Below are positions 1 through 8,163 of a stretch of 64,000 bases of DNA, piece after piece. The translations under genes were made by a program, and so were the position numbers. Source of the stretch: Planococcus sp. ISL-110 (GTDB lineage Bacteria > Bacillota > Bacilli > Bacillales_A > Planococcaceae); contig NZ_JAGGPX010000008.1 in NCBI RefSeq assembly GCF_018613575.1, forward strand, positions 49,618 to 113,617, in the 5' to 3' direction. How positions within the stretch are numbered: the stretch's first letter is position 1; every line of letters starts with the position of its first letter. The notes beneath the pieces are model-generated. The model ran no database searches. It saw only the letters and a list, made by a program, of their open reading frames with translations, and was not told the origin of the DNA.

Positions 1-385
1 ACAGTAAGCCGCCGGCAGGAACGATCCAGCGCGCGACTACATGTGTCGTGGCCATGACCATTAACCAAGCGAAACCGATGGCAATCGGTACACCAAAGGC
101 ATTTGGTGCAAAGCGGTCTGTATAATCATAAGAACCAAATAGGAATCCGCTGTCTGCGCCAGCCCATTCCACTATGAATGTTGAAAAAAAGATGAGGATG
201 CCGAGCACTGATCCACTGACAACGCCAAAGCGCTTAGTGAAATATAAAAAGCCGAGTGTGCCGGCCAGCATCAGAAAGAATGCATTTGCCCATTCCAGCC
301 AGGACGGCAGGAGGTCAAATCCGAGTAAAATAATGCCACACACATACCAAAAAATAAAAAGCTTGAAAATCCGATTTTCCCACAT
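1..385 (-). CDS. Carotenoid biosynthesis protein, CruF/DUF422-like (partial)
   Basis: This gene runs off the left edge, so only about 128 N-terminal residues are visible. The start is the ATG whose first base is at 385, preceded on the minus strand by a GAGGGG ribosome site. The translation is strongly hydrophobic with about four membrane segments. It contains an acidic segment (FIVEWAGADSGFLFGSYDYT) and a later AFGVPIAIGFAWLMV stretch. These resemble the 'carotenoid biosynthesis protein' family that includes the bisanhydrobacterioruberin hydratase CruF. Pigmented Planococcaceae carry such a gene in carotenoid clusters, so more pigment genes may lie to the left. The family call rests on motif recall from a partial sequence; the precise reaction is not determined. 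Confidence 0.62.
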   Translation of the reverse strand, partial: MWENRIFKLFIFWYVCGIILLGFDLLPSWLEWANAFFLMLAGTLGFLYFTKRFGVVSGSVLGILIFFSTFIVEWAGADSGFLFGSYDYTDRFAPNAFGVPIAIGFAWLMVMATTHVVARWIVPAGGLL

Positions 386-819
386 CCTGAACAGCCCCTC
401 AATAAATTGACTTATACAAAGATTATACAGGAGTCAGGATGAAATATGAAAATAAGAGCCATTATGCAGACAGAATAAGGATATTTTTAGAGGCAAGAAT
501 GGGGGAGCGTTTTGATTTTACAAAATAAGGGCATAAAATCTTATATCCAATTATCTGAAATACTGCTTTTTATTTAGAACTGGAAGCAATTATTCTGAGG
601 TAATAGCGTGTTTATCCAGGAAAAAGCAGAAAATTATATAAATATTTTTTTCTCTAGCAATCAGCTCGAACCCTTAAGGGACAAGGTTCCTGCAGTTGAT
701 TTTATTTGTCTGATAATAGAATTATCGCTGAATTTTCTGTAAACTATTGCAGGGTTTCCTGCACACTAGTATACTTTAGAAGAGTAAATGAGTGTGTTCT
801 TCAAGTGGAGGCGTTAAAT
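386..819. other. Intergenic region between divergent carotenoid and rpiR-type genes
   Basis: No convincing gene is present in these 434 bases. The first part is AT-rich and should hold the promoter of the minus-strand carotenoid gene. Near 668-691 there is an imperfect inverted repeat (GAACC ... GGTTC) that could be a regulatory hairpin or operator. An open frame from 706 runs into the RpiR gene but lacks a ribosome site, so it is treated as non-coding leader. Confidence 0.5.
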
Positions 820-1662
820 ATGCAGGATTTACTGCGAAGTGTGTCTAATTCTTATCCGGAATTTAGTTCAGGCCAGAAAAAAGTCGGTGATTTGTTTTTT
901 AAAGAACCCATTTTTTTAGCATTCGCTTCTGCTCTTGAAGTTGGCAGACGTGTCAATGTCAGCGAGTCGACGGTGATCCGTTGGACACAGAAACTTGGAT
1001 ATACGGGTTATGCGGAATTCCAGCATGTTGTTCAGCGGAAATTAGCGGAAGAACGCCTGGAAAAATCGGAGCAGAAACTACGGGAGCCAGTTGAGGACCA
1101 GTCTTTTTTGGAAAAACTACTCGATGCGGACATCTCAAGCATCGTCAAACTGAAGAAATCAATAAAAGAAGACGAACTTCTTCAGGTTGTCGACAGCATC
1201 AGTCAGGCACAACGTATTTATGTGACCGGGAATTTTTTCGATTATGGCATAGCCCATTGGTTTTCCAGCTGGCTGAATCAGGCACTCGACCACACCGAGA
1301 TGATGTATTCTTCAACGGATGAATACTACACCCAGCTCTCTAAAATGGGGAAAGGCGATTTGGTGATTGCTTTTGTTTTCCCACGCTATACCAGAATAGT
1401 CATCGATACATTGAAGAGCGCCAAATCAAAGGGAGCAGATGTGATCGTTTTGACCGATTCAGCAGAATCTCCAGCTCTTGCTTATGCAGATCATGTTTTG
1501 GCAGTGTCCGTGAATACGAATTTAAACATTGATTCGTATACCTCTGTCCACGCACTTTTGACTTCGATCATGCGATTTGTTTATGTCAAAGAACAGGCGA
1601 AAATAAATGACAATTTGGCGAAAATCGAAGAGGTCTACAAAGAGCGGAATATTTTTATGTAG
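820..1662 (+). CDS. MurR/RpiR family transcriptional regulator
   Basis: The product is a 280-residue RpiR-type regulator. The N-terminal ~75 residues form the HTH_6 domain (EVGRRVNVSESTVIRWTQKL is the recognition region). Residues ~120-250 form a sugar-isomerase (SIS) domain of the kind that usually binds phosphosugars. The ATG at 820 is chosen because GTGGAGG precedes it at a good distance and the length matches the family. The frame opens further upstream without a ribosome site. It lies directly before an amino-acid ABC transporter on the same strand (75 bases apart). It may therefore control that transporter, but no operator could be identified and the effector is unknown. Confidence 0.85.
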   Translation: MQDLLRSVSNSYPEFSSGQKKVGDLFFKEPIFLAFASALEVGRRVNVSESTVIRWTQKLGYTGYAEFQHVVQRKLAEERLEKSEQKLREPVEDQSFLEKLLDADISSIVKLKKSIKEDELLQVVDSISQAQRIYVTGNFFDYGIAHWFSSWLNQALDHTEMMYSSTDEYYTQLSKMGKGDLVIAFVFPRYTRIVIDTLKSAKSKGADVIVLTDSAESPALAYADHVLAVSVNTNLNIDSYTSVHALLTSIMRFVYVKEQAKINDNLAKIEEVYKERNIFM

Positions 1663-1737
1663 CAGCACTCAATTTACTGGGAAGTTCCGAAGCGCCTAGG
1701 CGATTTGGTCAATTATAAACGAAAAGGGGAGAAAAAG

Positions 1738-2577
1738 ATGAAAAAGAAATTATCATTTTTAAGCGTAATTTTTTCCGCAGGAATGTTATTGGCAGCTTGT
1801 GGAGGGGACGACTCAACCAGTTCGGAAGAAGGATCAGGTACAGAAGGCGAGAACAGCGATTTGAATTTGTTGGAAGAAGGAAAGTTCACAACCGCATCAA
1901 GCGGGCTTTACAAGCCTTTTAACTTTGAAGAAGGCGGCAACCTGACAGGTTTTGATATTGATATCGGCAATGCAATTGCTGAAGAAATGGGTCTGGAGCC
2001 GAATCCGGTAACTACACCATTTGAAACAATTATCCAAGGATTGACAACAAACCGTTACGATGCAATTTTGGGATCGATGGCTATTACTGAAGAGCGGGCT
2101 GAGCAAGTTGCATTTTCCGATCCTTATTATTACTCAGGCGGAGTAATTTTTGTCCGTGAAGGAAATACGGAAATCACATCAGAGGCAGATCTTGAAGGCG
2201 CAACAATTGGCGTGGTTGGACAAAGTACGTATGATACAGCTGCCCAAAACTATACAGATGATATTCAATATTACAATAGTGACGTAGTTGCATTGCAGGA
2301 TTTGGAAGTTGAAGGCCGTTTGGACGCAGTTATTACAGCTGACGTAGTAGGATTTGAAGCGCAAAATGCTGGGCTTGAAATCGAAATGGTCGGCGATCCA
2401 TTATGGATTGAACAAGCAGCTGTTGCTGTAAGACCTGAAGACGAAGCTTTGCTTGAAGCGATTAACGAAGCTTTAGCCGCGATTATTGAAGATGGCACAT
2501 ATGAAGAAATTTCTCAGGAATGGTTTGGGCGCAACCTCCTCGATGTAGATCTTGAAGGAGTAGAAATTCTTAACTAA
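1738..2577 (+). CDS. Amino acid ABC transporter, substrate-binding lipoprotein
   Basis: This is a 279-residue extracellular binding protein of the polar amino acid (PAAT) family. It has a lipoprotein signal peptide ending in LLAACGG, so the mature protein starts at the lipobox cysteine and is anchored to the outer membrane face. The SBP_bac_3 fold follows, with typical segments GFDIDIGNAIAEEMG, ILGSMAITEERAE and FSDPYYYSGG. The start at 1738 has GGGGAGAAAAAG immediately upstream. The permease and ATPase follow in one operon (29 and 12 base gaps). The ligand cannot be read from sequence; glutamine, cystine or a related polar amino acid is plausible. Confidence 0.9.
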   Translation: MKKKLSFLSVIFSAGMLLAACGGDDSTSSEEGSGTEGENSDLNLLEEGKFTTASSGLYKPFNFEEGGNLTGFDIDIGNAIAEEMGLEPNPVTTPFETIIQGLTTNRYDAILGSMAITEERAEQVAFSDPYYYSGGVIFVREGNTEITSEADLEGATIGVVGQSTYDTAAQNYTDDIQYYNSDVVALQDLEVEGRLDAVITADVVGFEAQNAGLEIEMVGDPLWIEQAAVAVRPEDEALLEAINEALAAIIEDGTYEEISQEWFGRNLLDVDLEGVEILN

Positions 2578-2606
2578 ACAAGCTGAGATGGAGAGGAGTG
2601 GCGTTT

Positions 2607-3275
2607 ATGCCAGAGATATTTGTAACAGTTTTTGATGTGTTCATGCGAACATATCCTGGGTTTTTAGAGGCCACTGTCGTTACCCTTCAATTGACAGCGA
2701 TTGGTGTCATTTTAGGAACAGTCATCGGACTTATCTTTGCGCTGATGAAAATTTCAGGTTCAAAAATTTTACAGGCTATTGCCAATATCTACATTACAAT
2801 CATTCGCGGTACGCCGCTGATTGTGCAGATTATGTTCTTGTATTTCGGCATTGTCGAAATCTACACGATGTCGAATTTCTGGGCTGGGGCCATTGCACTG
2901 GGTGTCCATAATGGTGCCTATATTGCAGAAATTTTCCGTGGTTCTATTCAGGGCATTGACCCAGGACAGCGGGAAGCCAGTATGTCACTCGGGATGGACC
3001 GCCGCCAGACAATGAGCCGAATCGTCTTTCCACAGGCCTTGCGCCGTTCGATTCCGCCACTTGGCAACCAGTTCATCATTACGCTGAAAGATTCATCACT
3101 CGTTTATATCATCGGGGTAGCAGAAATCTTCTCGCTTGGAAACCGGGAAGCTGCGCAATCCTACCAGCCATTTGAATCATTCCTGGTTGTTGCGCTCTAT
3201 TACCTCGTACTTGTCATGATTTTCACATTCTTATTGCGTTTGTATGAAAACAAACTCGATGTCGACAGAGCCTAA
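2607..3275 (+). CDS. Amino acid ABC transporter permease
   Basis: This is a 222-residue inner-membrane permease of the His/Glu/Gln/Arg family with about five membrane helices. The EAA loop that docks the ATPase is visible as GQREASMSLGMDRRQTMSRIVFP. The ATG at 2607 is preferred over a GTG at 2598 because GAGAGGAG at 2591-2598 gives it normal spacing. It sits between the binding protein and the ATPase, completing a three-gene importer that probably works as a homodimer. Confidence 0.9.
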   Translation: MPEIFVTVFDVFMRTYPGFLEATVVTLQLTAIGVILGTVIGLIFALMKISGSKILQAIANIYITIIRGTPLIVQIMFLYFGIVEIYTMSNFWAGAIALGVHNGAYIAEIFRGSIQGIDPGQREASMSLGMDRRQTMSRIVFPQALRRSIPPLGNQFIITLKDSSLVYIIGVAEIFSLGNREAAQSYQPFESFLVVALYYLVLVMIFTFLLRLYENKLDVDRA

Positions 3276-3287
3276 GGAGGGACTAAC

Positions 3288-4010
3288 ATGATTATTGGAG
3301 AAAACATTCATAAATCCTTTGGTGACCTCGAGGTGCTGAAAGGGGTAGACCTTCACGTCAAACCCCAGGAAGTTGTCGTACTTGTCGGAGTCAGTGGCTC
3401 TGGTAAAAGTACACTTCTCAGATGCTTCAACTTTCTTGAAATGATCAATGAAGGAAAAATTACCATCGATGGCCATACAGTCAACCCGAAAAAGGATAAC
3501 TTAACGAAAATACGTGCCGAAGTCGGCATGGTGTTCCAGCATTTCAACCTCTTTCCTCATAAGACGGTATTGGAGAATGTCATAGAAGCACCGATCACCG
3601 TCAAAAAGATGAAGAAGGAAGAAGCCAAAAAGCTAGGGGCAGAATTGCTGGAAAAGGTGGGCCTGGAAGATAAAGCCGACGTTTATCCAAGTAAGCTTTC
3701 CGGGGGGCAAAAGCAGCGTGTCGCCATTGCGCGGTCGCTTGCGATGCAGCCGAAGGTCATGCTGTTTGATGAACCGACTTCAGCACTGGATCCAGAACTG
3801 GTTGGAGAAGTGCTGCAGGTTATGAAACAGTTGGCTGAAGAAGGAATGACCATGGTCGTTGTCACCCACGAGATGAAGTTCGCGAAAGAAGTGGCGGACC
3901 GCATCATCATGATTGATGAAGGAAAGATCATTGAATCTGCAGATCCAAAGAATTTCTTTGAAAACCCACAAAACGAACGGACAAAACAGTTTATTCAACT
4001 GGTTGAATAA
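3288..4010 (+). CDS. Amino acid ABC transporter ATP-binding protein (GlnQ-like)
   Basis: This 240-residue ATPase drives the amino-acid importer encoded just upstream. Walker A (GVSGSGKST), the Q-loop ([12 protein letters not shown]), the signature (LSGGQKQR), Walker B ([13 protein letters not shown]) and the switch histidine (VVTHEM) are all intact. TAAGGAGGG precedes the ATG and the gap to the permease is 12 bases. A terminator follows at 4047, so the operon ends here. The length matches GlnQ/HisP/TcyC-type subunits. Confidence 0.93.
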   Translation: MIIGENIHKSFGDLEVLKGVDLHVKPQEVVVLVGVSGSGKSTLLRCFNFLEMINEGKITIDGHTVNPKKDNLTKIRAEVGMVFQHFNLFPHKTVLENVIEAPITVKKMKKEEAKKLGAELLEKVGLEDKADVYPSKLSGGQKQRVAIARSLAMQPKVMLFDEPTSALDPELVGEVLQVMKQLAEEGMTMVVVTHEMKFAKEVADRIIMIDEGKIIESADPKNFFENPQNERTKQFIQLVE

Positions 4011-4046
4011 ACAAGCCGCCAGTGGGTTGAAAATACTAAGTGGATA

Positions 4047-4087
4047 AGAAGGAGTCGGTTCAAATGAACTGATTCCTTCTTTCTTTT
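4047..4087 (+). terminator. Rho-independent terminator of the amino acid transporter operon
   Basis: AAGAAGGAGTCGGTTCA pairs with TGAACTGATTCCTTCTT around a two-base loop with one wobble, followed by a T-rich tail. Confidence 0.8.
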
Positions 4088-4159
4088 AGTAATTGACGTT
4101 TGCTGACCGACAAAACGGTTAAGGTATAAGTAATGAGAGAACTTGAGGAGGCAGAAGGG

Positions 4160-4576
4160 ATGAGAATCGAAGATATCATGACGACAGACGTCGAAACGTG
4201 TATGCCCGAATCAACGCTCCAAGAAGTTGCCTCGAAAATGAGGGAAATAAATGTAGGTTCAATTCCTATCTGCGAAGATGACCGTTTGGTTGGAATAGTT
4301 ACAGACAGGGACATTGTCATCCGGGGCCTAGCGGAGCAGATTCCCAATGATACTGCCATCGGAGAAATCTTGTCAGCGGAAGTCATTACCGGAACAGTGA
4401 GCCTGACCGTTGAGGAAGCAGCTGAATTGATGGCCAAACATAAGATCCGCCGACTCCCCATTGTTTCAAATGAACGCATAATCGGCATTGTTTCTTTAGG
4501 CGATTTGGCGACAAGAGACAGCTCAGAAAATCATAATGTGGAAAATACCATTATTGAAATCTCAGAGCTGGATTAG
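4160..4576 (+). CDS. CBS domain-containing protein
   Basis: This 138-residue protein consists of two CBS motifs that should pair into one Bateman module. The first begins MRIEDIMTTDVETCMPESTL and includes GIVTDRDIVIRG; the second ends RRLPIVSNERIIGIVSLGDLA. Such free-standing CBS proteins usually bind adenosyl nucleotides and act in stress or energy sensing. There is no catalytic domain. GAGGAGGCAGAAGGG precedes the chosen ATG; the frame upstream of it is leader. It is flanked by terminators and is probably monocistronic. Confidence 0.85.
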   Translation: MRIEDIMTTDVETCMPESTLQEVASKMREINVGSIPICEDDRLVGIVTDRDIVIRGLAEQIPNDTAIGEILSAEVITGTVSLTVEEAAELMAKHKIRRLPIVSNERIIGIVSLGDLATRDSSENHNVENTIIEISELD

Positions 4577-4587
4577 CAACAGGCCGT

Positions 4588-4621
4588 AAAAAAAGCCCTT
4601 CTACAAAGAAAGGGCTTTTTT
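4588..4621. terminator. Bidirectional terminator between convergent genes
   Basis: AAAAAAAGCCCTT and AAGGGCTTTTTT form a stem with U-runs on both strands, serving the CBS gene and the minus-strand lipoprotein gene. Confidence 0.85.
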
Positions 4622-4630
4622 GTATGGTAT

Positions 4631-5047
4631 TTACTCTGGCTTTTCAATAATGGAGGCAGAAATCATCGGCATGTCTTCATCGGCACTGCCTTCAAAGATC
4701 CCATCGGCTGTAATACTGTCTCCTACCTCTACCGGCGTTTCCGCCATATTCCGAATGTAAATGCGGTTTTCTCCGTTTACAATGATAAACGATGGAAAAG
4801 CGATGTCGTCTGCCAGTTCCTCAACAGTACCTTGCACAGAAACTCCTGAGCCTTCTTCAATAGTTCCGGAAGCCAACTCCTCAAAACTCACGAATTCCGC
4901 ATTTTCTGCTTGTTCAGGAGCGGTCGGATCCAACTCTCCCTCAGGGGCGGTTACTTCTGTCTGGCTTTCCTCAGTTACGTCCGGTGCTTCTTCTCCGCAG
5001 GCAGCCAACAAAAAAATCAGACTCAGTGGAATCAGAAATTTGTACAT
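4631..5047 (-). CDS. Putative lipoprotein with an OB-fold-like C-terminal region
   Basis: This is a 138-residue secreted lipoprotein. The signal peptide MYKFLIPLSLIFLLAAC has a clear lipobox, and an acidic low-complexity linker follows to about residue 60. The C-terminal half (VSVQGTVEELADDIAFPSF ... VEVGDSITADGIFEG) has the alternating pattern of a small beta-barrel similar to OB-fold domains; this is inference. The start at 5047 is preferred because GGAGG lies upstream. Function is unknown. A dispersed repeat begins about 30 bases upstream of its start and may overlap its promoter. Confidence 0.7.
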   Translation of the reverse strand: MYKFLIPLSLIFLLAACGEEAPDVTEESQTEVTAPEGELDPTAPEQAENAEFVSFEELASGTIEEGSGVSVQGTVEELADDIAFPSFIIVNGENRIYIRNMAETPVEVGDSITADGIFEGSADEDMPMISASIIEKPE

Positions 5048-5077
5048 ACAATCACGCTCCTCCAAATTAAATGCTGT

Positions 5078-5372
5078 TATATAAGTTGAACTACTGAATA
5101 TTCATAAGCGATATTCCACAAACCAGCTGCGCTTGCCGCGGGCGAGCGCCAAGCCTCCTCAGTCGCTCTGCTCCATGCGGGGTCTCGGCTGTCTCGCTAT
5201 CCCGCAGGCGTCTCCGCTGTTTTGCTCCAGATCGGGAGATATCTTAGCGACGGCGCGGCTAGGAGCTAGGCGAAGCCATGAGACGAGTGGTCTTCTCGGC
5301 TTATTGCAAGAGCCATGCCCAAAGTGGCCGGAGTGATTTTCAAAATACTGCTTCTTTACTTCAACTTATATA
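5078..5372. repeat. Dispersed non-coding repeat with 13-bp terminal inverted repeats
   Basis: The element is bounded by TATATAAGTTGAA at 5078-5090 and its exact inverse TTCAACTTATATA at 5360-5372. The 295-base interior is GC-rich with internal inverted segments (CGCGGGCGAGCGCC near 5138, CGGGGTCTCGGCTGTCTCGC near 5178) and no credible gene. The motif GATATTCC-CAAACCAGCT near 5109 recurs at 42540 and, inverted, near 26775. The GCGGGCGAGCGCC type of block is, from memory, widespread in Bacillales intergenic regions. It fills most of the gene-free stretch 5048-5478. Confidence 0.75.
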
Positions 5373-5416
5373 GTTGGATATACCCTTTTCAAAAGCTTGC
5401 TAACATTGAGTAGAAT

Positions 5417-5445
5417 TTGAAAAAAAACCGTCCAGGTAGTATAGT
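5417..5445 (+). promoter_or_regulatory. Promoter with TetR-type operator upstream of the regulator gene
   Basis: TTGAAA (5417-5422), a 17-base spacer and TATAGT (5440-5445) form a sigma-A-like promoter. The spacer holds AACCGTCCAGGTAGTA (5426-5441), an imperfect palindrome related to the perfect-geometry site at 6156-6171 before the carnitine operon. This implies autoregulation by the TetR protein encoded downstream. Confidence 0.7.
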
Positions 5446-5478
5446 GAAAATCAAATCCATTCTAAAAAGGAGATTTAT

Positions 5479-6015
5479 ATGGGCAGAGCTACCAGAAAAA
5501 TAGAGATTCTTCATGCAGCATCAAAAATTGTCAGTGAGCGGGGCATTTTTAATTTAACCTTAGAAGCAACTGCGATTGAAGCAGGAGTCAGCAAAGGCGG
5601 TCTGCTTTACCATTTTCCTTCCAAGGAAGCTTTGGTCAAAGGGATGGTAGATCACTTAGCTGAAAATTACCGGGATAAAATTGCCGCCTCGGTAGCTGAA
5701 TCATCAAAAGAAAAAGGGAAATGGATCAAGTCCTACGCGGATGTAACATTCAATAATCCGTATCCGAATAAAGAGATGCATGCAGGTCTATTAGCAGCTA
5801 AAGCAGTGAATTCTGATTTGTTGGATCCCATCCGGAACCTTTACAACGAATGGCAAACTGAAATTGAACAGGACGGCATTGACCCGGTGAAAGCTACTAT
5901 CATCCGTTTAGCGACAGATGGAATTTGGTTGTCCGAACTTTTCGATATTCACCATTTGAGCGAAGAAAGAAAAGAAGAAGTTTATTCGAAATTAAAGAGT
6001 TGGATAGATGAATAA
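5479..6015 (+). CDS. TetR/AcrR family transcriptional regulator, probable repressor of the carnitine operon
   Basis: This 178-residue protein has an N-terminal TetR helix-turn-helix (residues ~8-52, with AIEAGVSKGGLLYHFPSKEAL as the recognition segment). A divergent ligand-binding C-terminal domain follows. AAAGGAG precedes the ATG. It lies 252 bases upstream of a same-strand catabolic and transport operon, with a terminator in between, so it has its own transcript. Related palindromes overlap both its promoter and the operon's promoter, supporting a repressor that controls itself and the operon. The inducer is likely carnitine, an intermediate or an acyl-CoA; this is inference. Confidence 0.85.
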   Translation: MGRATRKIEILHAASKIVSERGIFNLTLEATAIEAGVSKGGLLYHFPSKEALVKGMVDHLAENYRDKIAASVAESSKEKGKWIKSYADVTFNNPYPNKEMHAGLLAAKAVNSDLLDPIRNLYNEWQTEIEQDGIDPVKATIIRLATDGIWLSELFDIHHLSEERKEEVYSKLKSWIDE

Positions 6016-6020
6016 GGGGA

Positions 6021-6056
6021 AATCACGTCATTTTAAAAATGATGTGATTTTTTTTT
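6021..6056 (+). terminator. Terminator after the TetR gene
   Basis: AATCACGTCATTT pairs with AAATGATGTGATT (one wobble), followed by a run of nine or more T. Confidence 0.85.
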
Positions 6057-6146
6057 AGGTTTTTTCACAGTGCAGTAAAGCCTAGAGAGATATAGGATAA
6101 ATCAGTAACCTACCGAGGCTGCATCAAATTTATACGGAAAATCACC

Positions 6147-6175
6147 TTGAAACATTACCGTCTGGATGGTACAGT
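6147..6175 (+). promoter_or_regulatory. Promoter and operator of the carnitine catabolism operon
   Basis: TTGAAA (6147-6152), 17 bases, then TACAGT (6170-6175). The palindrome TACCGTCTGGATGGTA (6156-6171) fills the spacer and touches the -10. The offset from the -35 is the same as at the TetR promoter, so a repressor bound here would block polymerase. Confidence 0.7.
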
Positions 6176-6267
6176 TTAAAACGTGAGAAAAAACAATTAA
6201 TAATTATATGCAATTAAAAACATACTTGAATGAGTACATATGCCTAAAAATTAACAGGAGAGATAAT

Positions 6268-7170
6268 ATGACACGAAAAGTTTTATTAACAGCAGCAGTA
6301 ACAGGAGCTGGGGATACTGCAGCGAAAAATCAATACGTACCTGTGACGCCAAAAGAAATAGCAGCATCGGCAATAGAATCGGCAAAAGCTGGAGCTACAG
6401 TAGCTCACGTCCATGCGCGCAATCCTCAAACGGGAGGCATTAGCCACAGTCTTGATCACTACCGTGAAATCATTGAACGCATTCGTGAATCTGAAACGGA
6501 TGTGATCATAAACATTACCTCGGGAGGAGGGGGAGATTTCATTCCAAATCTTTCAAATCCTTCAATGGGTGGAGAAGGCACAGATATGCAAACGCCTAAA
6601 GAACGGCACGAACCAGTTGGCAGCCTGCTTCCTGAAATGTGCACATTGGATTGCGGCAGTGTGAATTTTGGAGATATGGTTTACATGAGCCCAACTGATT
6701 GGCTGCGTGAACAAGCCAGGCTCATACAGGCAAGTGGTGTAAAACCAGAGTTGGAATGCTTTGATACCGGCCATCTTCGGTTTGCCAAGCAATTGATAGC
6801 AGAAGGCTTGATCGATGGCAATCCGATGTTCCAATTTTGCCTTGGCATCCCATGGGGCGCAGAAGCTGATGAAGAAACCATGTTATATATGAAGAACCGT
6901 CTTCCCGACAATGCGCAGTGGTCAGCCTTTGGCATCGGCCGTATGCAAATGCCGATTTTGGAAATGGCTGCACAGAATGGCGGAAACGTCCGCGTGGGGC
7001 TTGAAGATAATCTTTATTTAGGAAAAGGGATTTTTGCACGCAATGAACAGCTTGTCGAACAAGCGGTGTCAAAATTGCATGCAGCGAATATAGAAGTGAT
7101 GACGCCCGAAGAAGCGCGCATCCACTTTAAACTAAATAATCCTTACGGAGGCAATAATGATGGAAAATAA
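6268..7170 (+). CDS. cdhC: BKACE-family beta-keto acid cleavage enzyme, probable 3-dehydrocarnitine cleavage enzyme
   Basis: This 300-residue protein belongs to the BKACE (DUF849, '3-keto-5-aminohexanoate cleavage') family. These zinc enzymes condense a beta-keto acid with acetyl-CoA to release acetoacetate and a new acyl-CoA. Zinc-binding histidines are visible in AHVHARNPQTGG (His47, His49); CGSVNFGDMVYMSP and ECFDTGHL are other family signatures. The ATG at 6268 follows CAGGAGAGATA. The next genes are an L-carnitine dehydrogenase homologue, a hotdog thioesterase and a quaternary-amine ABC transporter. The expected substrate is therefore 3-dehydrocarnitine, giving betainyl-CoA and acetoacetate. 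Substrate assignment is by context; the family itself is clear. Confidence 0.85.
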   Translation: MTRKVLLTAAVTGAGDTAAKNQYVPVTPKEIAASAIESAKAGATVAHVHARNPQTGGISHSLDHYREIIERIRESETDVIINITSGGGGDFIPNLSNPSMGGEGTDMQTPKERHEPVGSLLPEMCTLDCGSVNFGDMVYMSPTDWLREQARLIQASGVKPELECFDTGHLRFAKQLIAEGLIDGNPMFQFCLGIPWGAEADEETMLYMKNRLPDNAQWSAFGIGRMQMPILEMAAQNGGNVRVGLEDNLYLGKGIFARNEQLVEQAVSKLHAANIEVMTPEEARIHFKLNNPYGGNNDGK

Positions 7171-8140
7171 AATGCATCAAGTAAATAAGATCGCCGTTGT
7201 CGGAACAGGCGTAATCGGAAACGGTTGGATAGCCCGGTTTCTGGCACAGGGTTTTGACGTAATCGCATTTGATCCCGCTGAAGGTGCGCAGCAACGGACA
7301 CAAAAAGCCATCGAACAGGCATGGCCATCCTTGGTGAAAATCGGTTTGGCACAGGGAGCGGATCAAAACCGCCTGACATTTATGCCGACCATCGAAGAGG
7401 CGGTCTGCGACGCGGATTTGATTCAAGAAAATGTCCCTGAACGGGAAGAGTTGAAAAAATCTGTCCTGGCCAGCATTGATGCATACGCTAAACCGGAAGC
7501 TATTATTGGATCGAGTACGTCAGGCATTATGCCGAGTACCCTGCAGGATGGATTAAAGCATCCGGAACGCTTGATCGTAGCACATCCTTTTAACCCGGTA
7601 TATATTTTGCCGCTGGTCGAACTGGTTGCCGGTACACAGACCGATGCGGCCATCATGGATCGTGCCAAGAGCTTTTACGCAAGTATAGAAATGAAGCCTT
7701 TGGTCATCCAGAAGGAAATCGAAGGCCATTTGGCTGACCGGTTGATGGAAGCCTTGTGGCGCGAAGCTTTGCATCTAGTAAATGATGGAGTTGCAACGAC
7801 TGAGGAAGTGGATGCGGCCATTATTTACGGAGCAGGCCTTCGCTGGGCTCAAATGGGTCCGTTCTTGACCTTCCATCTTGCTGGTGGTGAAAAAGGGATG
7901 CGCCATATGCTTGAACAATTCGGTCCTACGCTGAAATTGCCATGGACCAAGCTGGAAGCGCCTGAACTGACAGACGAATTGAAAGAAAAAGTAATTACCG
8001 GTTGCGAAACCCATGCAGGTGATACAACAATTGCTCAAATGGAAGATAAGCGCAATGCCTTTTTGGTAGAACTGTTGGGCTTGGTGGAATCCTATTGGCC
8101 GGAAACTACTGCAACAGAGAAAATGGTTGTCAAAAAATAA
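7157..8140 (+). CDS. cdhA: 3-hydroxyacyl-CoA dehydrogenase-family protein, probable L-carnitine dehydrogenase
   Basis: This is a 327-residue NAD-dependent dehydrogenase. The Rossmann motif is GTGVIG (residues 16-21); the catalytic histidine region is VAHPFNPVYILPLVELV, and a C-terminal helical dimerisation domain follows. The length fits L-carnitine dehydrogenase (EC 1.1.1.108), which oxidises carnitine to 3-dehydrocarnitine, rather than the longer fatty-acid enzymes. It overlaps the end of the BKACE gene by 14 bases, indicating translational coupling. GGAGG at 7147 serves ATG codons at 7157 and 7160. The next gene is a thioesterase; in some bacteria these two activities are fused in one chain, but here they are separate. 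Confidence 0.87.
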   Translation: MMENKMHQVNKIAVVGTGVIGNGWIARFLAQGFDVIAFDPAEGAQQRTQKAIEQAWPSLVKIGLAQGADQNRLTFMPTIEEAVCDADLIQENVPEREELKKSVLASIDAYAKPEAIIGSSTSGIMPSTLQDGLKHPERLIVAHPFNPVYILPLVELVAGTQTDAAIMDRAKSFYASIEMKPLVIQKEIEGHLADRLMEALWREALHLVNDGVATTEEVDAAIIYGAGLRWAQMGPFLTFHLAGGEKGMRHMLEQFGPTLKLPWTKLEAPELTDELKEKVITGCETHAGDTTIAQMEDKRNAFLVELLGLVESYWPETTATEKMVVKK

Positions 8141-8163
8141 AGCGTTGAAAGGAGGTTGGCAGT

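Noticed and set aside
174..410. 78-codon plus-strand frame at the left end
   Set aside because: It is the antisense shadow of the carotenoid gene, with basic and low-complexity content and no ribosome site.
5133..5336. 67-codon open frame inside the 295-bp repeat
   Set aside because: It is repeat DNA with internal palindromes and no ribosome site; the frame is not preserved in the other copies.
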